NCBI RefSeq assembly: GCF_030867095.1
Contig: NC_081831.1
Location: 22,606,001 to 22,670,000 of the forward strand
DNA: 64,000 nt
DNA from: Alligator mississippiensis
Lineage: Eukaryota; Chordata; Crocodylia; Alligatoridae
Reading direction: 5' to 3'
In this document: one piece after another, positions 55,270 through 64,000 of the stretch
Position numbering within the stretch: the stretch's first letter is position 1
Layout: the number at the start of each line of letters is the position of its first letter
Translations under genes and position numbers: made by a program
The notes under the pieces: model-generated
Database searches by the model: none
What the model saw: only the letters and a program-made list of their open reading frames with translations
Told to the model about the DNA's origin: nothing

Positions 55270-56370
55270 CTGGACAGGGACCTCATGCTACTGGACTGTA
55301 GAGCTGCCCTCGAACAGGAGGCATGTTTCGAAAGCAGGACCAGGCAGCACCGCACTTCTGCTCTTCTCAGCACAGAGAAGTGGGGGAGCACATTTGAAAC
55401 AGTCAGATTGAGTGCTGCAGCGGCTGGAGAGGTGGGGGGAGGAGAAGTGATTACTCCTGTGGAATGGATGTAAAAGAAACTCATGAAACTCGAACCATGT
55501 TTCTATGGGGGCTTCAGAAGATGTTTGGTGCGTGTGTGGGTGCGCACAGAGGGGAGAGTCACTGTCAGCTCTGCAGCACAGGGAGTCGCCAAAAGACGAG
55601 ACCTCACTTGGACTGTGAAGTGGAGGCTCTGAGCTGGCAGTGGCAAAATTGTTCTCCTGCAGACCCACCCTGGAGGTGTTGCCACAAGCAGTAGCATGAG
55701 AAGCAGTCGTGTTTCATGAGCATTTCAGGTCAGGTGTACGTGGCTGCCAGACAATCCAGAAAATGCCCATTCCAAACAGCCTCTGTACAACATCACCGTA
55801 CCACGATGTTACATTTAAACATAGCCCCCATAGTATCAACTGCCTGTCAAGATGCCTGCATGTCATTCCAACGCCTTGTTTGACCCCATGCCTTGCTCTG
55901 AGATGATGCCGCCTTCTGATGTCATCCTGTCTCTCTCTTGACAGAGCACCACATACGGCAACTTGACTAAGTTCCACAGTTACATCACTCAACAAGCTAC
56001 GTAGCTGCAGCATCCGCTTGCCCCAGTTCAGTGCTGTGTCCAGACCTGCGGCCAGTAGTTGATGCAACACCACGTCTCTAGGCAACAGCGCGTTTTTCAA
56101 GTAAACCTCGCCATTTTGCTTGGCAAGACAACACCCAAGCACATTGATAATTCCCTGTTTCCTACCTCCACTGCTCCTGCAACTATTCCCTCCTCACCTA
56201 ATGAGTGCATTTCCCTCTTCCCATCTTGAATAACTCCCGAGTCCTACTTCCTGCCTCAATTGGCTGGGTGACTGTGGAGTCATTTCTGTGTTCATCTAGG
56301 CACATCTCCAGGCAGAGTTTCACTGGGTGGCATCCACGAGCTCCTTGGCCACAATCAAGTGGCAGTCAGC
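55270..56370. other. Unclassified block with a 142-codon open frame on the minus strand
   Basis: Lower-GC, non-repetitive DNA unlike its surroundings. The minus frame at 55714-56142 reads as ordinary protein (leucine/valine rich, with LLPRDVVLHQLLAAGLD, WGKRMLQLRSLLSD and an arginine-rich SRERQDDIRRRHHLRARHG) and not as translated simple repeat. I do not recognise a family. It could be a remnant of a mobile-element gene, an unannotated exon or chance. No splice sites or start context could be assigned. Confidence 0.3.
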
Positions 56371-57220
56371 ACTAGCCAGTGTGCCCTGCTTGGTGCCCCC
56401 TACTGGAGCACTCTTTATTAACCTTTGGCCCATCATGCCCAACCCTTGCTTCTCATTGGTTGCCCCCAGTACCTTATTATGCACCCATTGGCCTTAGAGA
56501 AGTTTACAGCTCTCTTAGTGGGCCTAGACTCACTGTCCTCTACTTATCTAACAAACAGGTCTGCTTCAGTTGAGCCACCATCCCTGTATAACAAATAGGC
56601 CTGTCCCAAATTATATGTCCAGGGAAATTTCCAGCACCCACTCCCCCCACACCTCCTAACAAAGTCCTACTTCCCATCTCCACTGACATCCAGCCTTAGG
56701 GATAGGCAGGTTTACAAAGTCCCTCAACACCTACCCCTTCTATGTGTGGGGCCCCAGCACGCCCTGTCACAGCCCCCTCTGGACCCTCTCTGGGAAGTGC
56801 AGGGCACCCCAGTCCACCCGGAGCCATACCATTTACACTCACCCCATTCAGAGCCCCCAGAAACCTTGTTAACTTCACTCTAGTGCAGGCCAAGGCCAAG
56901 AGGGCTAATCTCCCAGGCAAAGGGGGAGACACTTGACTGGTTTACCCCGACCCCCCTTGCCCAATGGGGCAAAAGGGAGGTCGGGGATCCCCTGTAGTCC
57001 ATTCCTGCACTCTTGTTACCTCAGGTCTCTAGCAAAGTCAGCAGGTGGCTGCTCCAGGACCTCCTCCTCCTCAGGGTCCTTCACACTGGGCTTAGGCCCT
57101 ACCTGTGGCCTTGTCTTGCCCTGTCTCTCCAAAAGGGAACCTGGTCCAGCACCTTAGAGCCAAGCAGCTTCCCCAGATTCCACCTCTGTCTCCAGGTACA
57201 CTTCTCTCCCGCCTCAAAAA
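56371..57220. other. Upstream flank of GADD45GIP1
   Basis: Unique sequence with inverted CCAAT motifs (CTCATTGGTTGC near 56453, CCCATTGGCC near 56484). No gene recognised. Confidence 0.4.
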
Positions 57221-57224
57221 AGCA

Positions 57225-57523
57225 ACGTCCGGCCTCCCCACCAGCACTTCCGGTGGCCCTCGAGCCTTCCTCAACCCACTTCCGGTCACATGTGACAATC
57301 TCCCTCCAAAAGTGCAACTTCCGCCCTATGCCCTTCACTTCTGGTGGCCATGCCTATTCCCCCCTCCTCTCTATTCCCCTCAAGCCCTACTTCCGGTCCT
57401 CCTTAGCCAACTTCCAATCTCCCTTAGGCACCTCACACGTTGCTTCCGGTCAGGCAGCTCAGGGGCAGCCCGAGGTGCGAGGTCCCCGATACCGCGCCGT
57501 GCCAGATCACGTGACGGTCCAAT
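57225..57523 (+). promoter_or_regulatory. GADD45GIP1: GADD45GIP1 promoter with ETS-motif cluster
   Basis: ETS/GABPA-type sites: ACTTCCGG at 57246-57253, 57278-57285 and 57389-57396; ACTTCCGC at 57317-57324; GCTTCCGG at 57442-57449; decayed ACTTCTGG at 57337. Near the start codon are TCACGTGA (E-box, USF/TFE type) at 57507-57514 and AATATGGCGGC (YY1-like) overlapping the ATG. No TATA box. ETS plus YY1 is the known pattern of TATA-less promoters of nuclear genes for mitochondrial translation. Confidence 0.65.
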
Positions 57524-58416
57524 ATGGCGGCGCCCATGGAGCGGGCTTGCTCGTGGCTGCTGCGGGCGGCCACCCCAGCAAGGGGGTACCGCGCTGGGCC
57601 GCTGAAGTATAGCCTAGGCGGTGTGTACCAGCCCGACCCCGACGACCCCAGCACGCCCAAGTGGCAGCTGCAGCCTGCTTACAAGGCCAAGATGTTCGGG
57701 CGCTATGGCTCCGCCTCGGGCGTGGACCCGGCCCGGCTGTGGCCCAGCCCCGAGCAGCTGCGGGAGATGGAGGCCGAGGAGCGGGAGTGGTACCCGGGGC
57801 TGCGCGAGATGGAGGCGGCACTAGACGAAAAGGAGCGCGAGGAGAAGAGGCAGCGGGTGCAGAGGTGGGGGGGGTGATGACCCCTGGGGAAAGGGAGGGA
57901 CCCCTGCCATACCCCTGCCCTTCTCTACCGAGGACCCCTCTGCTCTGGGCTCCATCTCAACTTGCCTCTCGTCTTTCAGAGCTCACTAGGAAAGAGCCCA
58001 TTGCCCCTGGTGCTCTATAGTAGAACTGACCCACCCGCATCTCCAACCTAGTGCCCCCCAGAGCCTTCTGCTAGCTGCCCTTCCCCCTTTGCTTTGGTTG
58101 CAGGGAGAAGCTGATCAAGGCCAAGATGGCCAAGATGCCACAGCTGATTGCAGAGTGGCAGCAGGAGAAGGCAGCACGCAAGCAGCAGGTGAAGGAGGAG
58201 AAGGCACAGCGTGCACGGCTAGTGGCCAAGGCCCATGAGCACTTTGGCAACAAGGTGAATCCCAGCAGCCCCCAATTCCAGGAGCTGGTGCAGGAGCTAG
58301 ACCGCAAGGAGCGTAAGGAACGCAAGCTCCTGAAGAAGCAGCAGAAAGAGGCAGCGGAGCAGGCAGCAGCTAAAACCCCAGCCCCTGTCTCTGCTGGGGA
58401 GGACTTAGCTGCCTAG
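57524..58416 (+). CDS. GADD45GIP1: GADD45GIP1 (CRIF1 / mitoribosomal protein mL64), two exons
   Basis: Exon 1 is 57524-57864 (donor GTGGGG), the intron is 239 bp, and exon 2 is 58104-58416 (acceptor TTGGTTGCAG), giving 217 residues against 222 in human as I recall. mL64 sits on the large mitoribosomal subunit near the exit tunnel and aids insertion of nascent OXPHOS proteins; the protein is also reported in the nucleus binding GADD45 proteins. Features: an arginine-rich, acid-free N-terminus like a mitochondrial presequence (residues 1-26 with ARGYRAGP); the family signature LWPSPEQLREMEAEEREWYP at about 72-91; then a long charged helical/coiled-coil region (95-205) with MAKMPQLIAEWQQEK. Start: the ATG at 57524 gives MAAPMERA, like human MAA; a second ATG four codons on has a better Kozak context (GCCCATGG). 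Neighbours: divergent from NFIX, convergent with the TTC39-like gene. Confidence 0.95.
57865..58103 (+). other. GADD45GIP1: GADD45GIP1 intron 1
   Basis: 239-bp GT-AG intron interrupting an AGG arginine codon after its second base (AG|G). No repeats. Confidence 0.93.
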
Positions 58417-58795
58417 AGGGGGTGGGGGGCTGGGGAAGAGAGTTGTCATGGAAATCAATTTTGTCCCTGGTTCTTGCTGAGCCTGGAGTGCAGGCAGCTT
58501 GAATCTAGGACTAGCTCTTGCTGGTTCCCAGCAGCCTCTGCCCCACTCTGGATGGTGGCTCCTCCTCTTACCTAGCACAGGTACTTCAAAGGATGTGTCT
58601 AGACTTAGTGCTATGTATGGGGCTTCCTCATGCTCTGTGGAGATGGTCAGTGGAGCCCCCCACAAAGGGGTGGTGCTGCCCCCTCTTCCCTATGAAGCCA
58701 GTACTGCTTGGAGCAGAGTGTTATCCTTGCCCAAACCCCAGTGGCACAGCCCCACCCCCTGCCTCTGTGTTGAAATAAAAGCCTCCCAGGCCTTA
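58417..58795 (+). other. GADD45GIP1: GADD45GIP1 3' UTR with poly(A) signal
   Basis: Runs from the stop codon TAG (58414-58416) to a canonical AATAAA at 58774-58779, with cleavage expected 10-30 bp later. UTR of about 380 bp. Confidence 0.75.
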
Positions 58796-60480
58796 GATTC
58801 TGTGACTTCCTTTCATCCCAGCAGGAAGAAGGGGAGCACCTGCTTTGTGCTGGTCCTTAATGCTCATTAGTGATCTCTGGGGATATAGTCAGGTGATGAG
58901 TTTTCCTTATTCTTTTAGCACTTGATTAACTTCCCCACACCCACCTCCCACAAACCCCTCCTGCAGGGTGGTGCTTTTTCACTGAGTCCTAAACAACAAC
59001 TCAAGATCAATAAACAGCAGCTGGGTTTTACCCCAAAAGCAGCTGGATTTCATTACCAGGTAAGTGATCCGTGTCCCACTCTAGCTTTGAAGCCCTGCCT
59101 GGATAATCACAGGTCAAGAGCAAAATGTTAGGCCAAGGGTTGGATCCCTTCGTACTGATGCCAGGAGCATGAATCATCTGTGGGCATTGTTTGCTGCTTT
59201 TCCTCGAGCAGGGTGTGTTCTTTGGTCAGGGGGTGTTCTTTGGTGTTGGTATGCTTTTGCCCCACTCAGCAGCAGCTCCGTGTCATTGGTCATTGCCCTA
59301 CTGTAAATATGGGCAAGTACCACATGCTGCAAAGAGGAAAAGTACTCTACACTGGCAGTAGAACCCAGGAGTCCTGGCTCTGCATTTTGTCCTCTGTGCC
59401 AACCTGTCGTGCCTCCTACTCAAATCTTTCCTCAGCTGCAAGGGACAAAAAAGGTGCTACAGCAAGTTGGGTCTAGACTGAAAGCCGAGATGCCTGAGTT
59501 CTGCCACCAGCTCTAGGCTGGAAAGGGGCAGGGGTTAGAGAAGCCATGTGGTTAAGAGTTGGGAGCTAGGACACCTGGTTTCTCTCCCCAGCTGGAGACA
59601 GACAAGTGGGTAAGGGGAGGGAGAATGGAAGTGAGGATACCTGGTTGCAACCTCCAGCTCTGGGGATTCAGGAATTAAGAATGGCAAGGGATTAGGAACC
59701 AGGACACTTGGGTTCCATTCCCAGCTGTGGAGAGAGCTGTCATGGTAGTATGAGCAGAGACTAGCCCTGGTGCAGTAGGGTGGGGAAGGGACAGGTGCTT
59801 TCAGGACTAGTGCCAGCACCCCCTCCATCCACCCCCTTTTCTTGGCAGGGTTCCTACACTATCTGGCACAGCTGGGCCTGGCAGCAGCTCCCCCCTTGCA
59901 CTAAGCAGGTGTCTGTGGGGAGGCAGAATCCACCCCCCCCACCTTTGCTGGTAGAGCAAGGCCTGTTCTCAGCACAGCTGGAAGTAGGGGGAGGGGAAGC
60001 GGGGGCTGTGCCACCCACCCACCCACCCCAGCTCTCAGCTGCCAAGCTCCTGGCAAGAGCTGCTGTGTGTGCTTGGAGGCAGTTGCCTGAGCCCTTGCCC
60101 CTACTCCAGGGCAAGCAGGCCTGGCCACACCTTGGGGTTGGTTTGTTTGCTGAGATGGGGAGTTGCCAGCTTAAATCATCCAAGAAAGCCTCAGTGGGGG
60201 AGGGAGGGTTGGTCAGGCTGGAGAAGCAGCAGCTACAGGTGCTGTGTGCGCACACATGTATGTGCACACAGAACCTCTCCCCCCACCCTCCCAGTACAGC
60301 TGTATGCAACATGCCAAATGGGGGTGGTGTATGTACATGGGTGCACTTAATGTGGCAAACAGCTGTGTACATGGAGTTTTGTATATGTGTACATACACAC
60401 ATCTGGGTATATGTAACATACCAGATGGCTATATGCATACATGTGTACATGCATGTAAGAACACAGCCCGAGGCTACAGG
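58796..60480. other. Intergenic space between convergent genes
   Basis: Contains family A units (59355-59745) and a CA/TG-rich stretch (60240-60470). The 240-codon plus frame at 59780-60502 shows no domain. No gene supported. Confidence 0.45.
59355..59745 (+). repeat. SINE-head repeats (family A), mainly forward
   Basis: After one reverse word (GAACCCAGGAGTCCTGGCTC at 59360), forward units: GAGATGCCTGAGTTCTGCC, GGACACCTGGTTTCTCTCC, GGATACCTGGTTGCAACC and GGACACTTGGGTTCCATTCC, about 60-70 bp apart. An A-box-like GGGGTTAGAG near 59532 precedes one. Confidence 0.65.
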
Positions 60481-61522
60481 CATCAATGCCTTTATTTCCT
60501 AGCTCTGACCTATATCTTCCAGCTGTACCTCACCTCATCAACCTCCTACGTAGCATGAGAAACACCCTGCCCCTGCCGAGAAGCCATAGCACAAAACCCT
60601 GTTCCCTTCCACCATGGCCCAGCCTGCTTGGCTCAGTCTGTTCTTACCAGCAGGGTTGGAACAGAGCGAGGAGCAGGATGGGAGACAGAGAACCCAACTC
60701 CAACCGTCTCAGAGGCCTGGAACCACCCTGAAGCATTGTCCATAGGTCACTGACCACCACCAGCAGGGACCAGGTGCCAGCCCAGTGCAGTGTCTTCCTT
60801 CTGCTGAGGCTGTATTCTGCTCCAGCTCTCAGGTGTAGGGGTGGGGAAAGATATTGATGTCCTTCCAGGGTGTGGGAAAAGTACATGGCAATACCCAACA
60901 GATGGAATCAGGGGCTGGCTCTAGGGCCCATATAGGGGTGAAAACAGGTACAGCTTTGGCTACCCAGAATCTCCCACTGGACACACTTGAGCTTCTCAAG
61001 CTACTTGCAGACATCAAGTGGAGCAGGTGCTTCTAGCCCCTTTCCCACAGCTCTGAAGCCTCAGGCCAGAAGAGGGGCAGAGAGATAAGAGCAAGGCCAC
61101 CTCTGCACTGAGATTGCTGCTGCACACATTTTGCCACAAAATATCCTTGGTAGAAGGAAAGGAGTCTGGGGGAGCTGGGACACAAAGCACCACCCCACAC
61201 CTGGGGGGGGGCACACAATCTGCCCTACTCTCCCTTACTGGGGGAGGGGATGTAACCGAGGGGTTAAGTATAAGCAAGAGCAGGTAGGGTGGAGGGGAAG
61301 GAGAGGAGGAAGCCTTTACCCTTGGAACCTAGGAGATGAGTAGACAGGGTAGACCCCACCCCTCCTTCCCCAGTCTGGGGAAGCCACACTCAGTTCTGTG
61401 CATACAGCTCATATAAGTGACAGGGAGGTATAAACTAGGCATGAGAGTGCAGGCACTTTGGTTTTGTTAGGGGTACAGGCAAGAGTCCATCGTTGGTGGG
61501 GGTAAGATACTGCGTAGAGGGT
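60475..61522 (-). other. Predicted 3' UTR of the TTC39-like gene with poly(A) signal
   Basis: On the minus strand AATAAA lies at 60496-60491, about 1.03 kb after the stop codon at 61523-61525. No nearer canonical signal was noticed. The UTR end is inferred. Confidence 0.55.

Positions 61523-64000
<2,478 letters not shown>

Noticed and set aside
36081-57220. DAND5-like cystine-knot exon
   Set aside because: Cysteine-rich frames here are all CA-repeat translations; none has the spacing of a DAN-family knot.
59780-60502. 240-codon plus frame between GADD45GIP1 and the TTC39-like gene
   Set aside because: No domain, ends in CA/TG-rich sequence, crosses family A repeat flanks, antisense to the predicted TTC39-like 3' UTR.

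Overview
The window is vertebrate nuclear DNA, most likely from a crocodilian (alligator or crocodile kin). Evidence: intron-bearing genes with GT-AG splice sites, a chicken-repeat-1 (CR1) LINE whose 3' end reads like the crocodilian CR1 families, very old MIR/CORE-type SINE pieces, many (CA)n tracts and discrete CpG islands. The clade call rests on remembered CR1 sequence, not on a search. No bacterial, phage or organellar features were seen.

Only three protein genes can be supported. (1) NFIX, minus strand: its first coding exon, nine residues MYSPYCLTQ followed by a GTAACA donor, lies at 19407-19433. Positions 1-19406 are therefore the 5' part of the large NFIX intron 1; exon 2, which carries the DNA-binding domain, lies off the left edge. 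(2) GADD45GIP1 (CRIF1, mitoribosomal protein mL64), plus strand: a complete two-exon gene at 57524-58416 with a poly(A) signal at 58774. (3) A TTC39-family tetratricopeptide gene, minus strand: the last seven coding exons at 61523-63845, all in phase, with the 5' half off the right edge. The NFIX/GADD45GIP1 pair and their divergent orientation match human 19p13.13. Two differences stand out. No DAND5 exon is visible between them, where mammals have that gene, and a TTC39 paralogue sits 3' of GADD45GIP1, where mammals have RAD23A.

Layout: 1-9 kb, NFIX intron with SINE-derived repeat clusters; 9-19.4 kb, AT-rich, nearly repeat-free intron with several stretches that look like conserved regulatory DNA; 19.4-20.6 kb, NFIX start exon and CpG-rich promoter, followed by CA/GT arrays; 21-30 kb, upstream DNA with MIR, minisatellite and candidate regulatory blocks; 28.96-30.4 kb, a degenerate tandem array with a ~92-bp unit; 30.4-36 kb, CpG-island DNA interrupted by two ~0.5-kb trinucleotide-repeat tracts; 36-57 kb, gene-free DNA filled with tRNA-SINE-head repeats, a second GC-rich minisatellite family, MIR pieces, a 2.6-kb CR1 copy (45142-47706) and a TIR-bounded MITE (54786-55266); 57-64 kb, the convergent GADD45GIP1 / TTC39-like pair.

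The genes are not an operon. NFIX is a developmental transcription factor surrounded by a large regulatory domain, GADD45GIP1 is a housekeeping mitochondrial translation gene with an ETS-motif-rich promoter, and the TTC39-like gene is a poorly characterised TPR protein. The most notable observations are the probable third TTC39 ohnologue in the NFIX paralogon, the missing DAND5, the 92-bp array, and a SINE whose head and tail have each been amplified separately in tandem.
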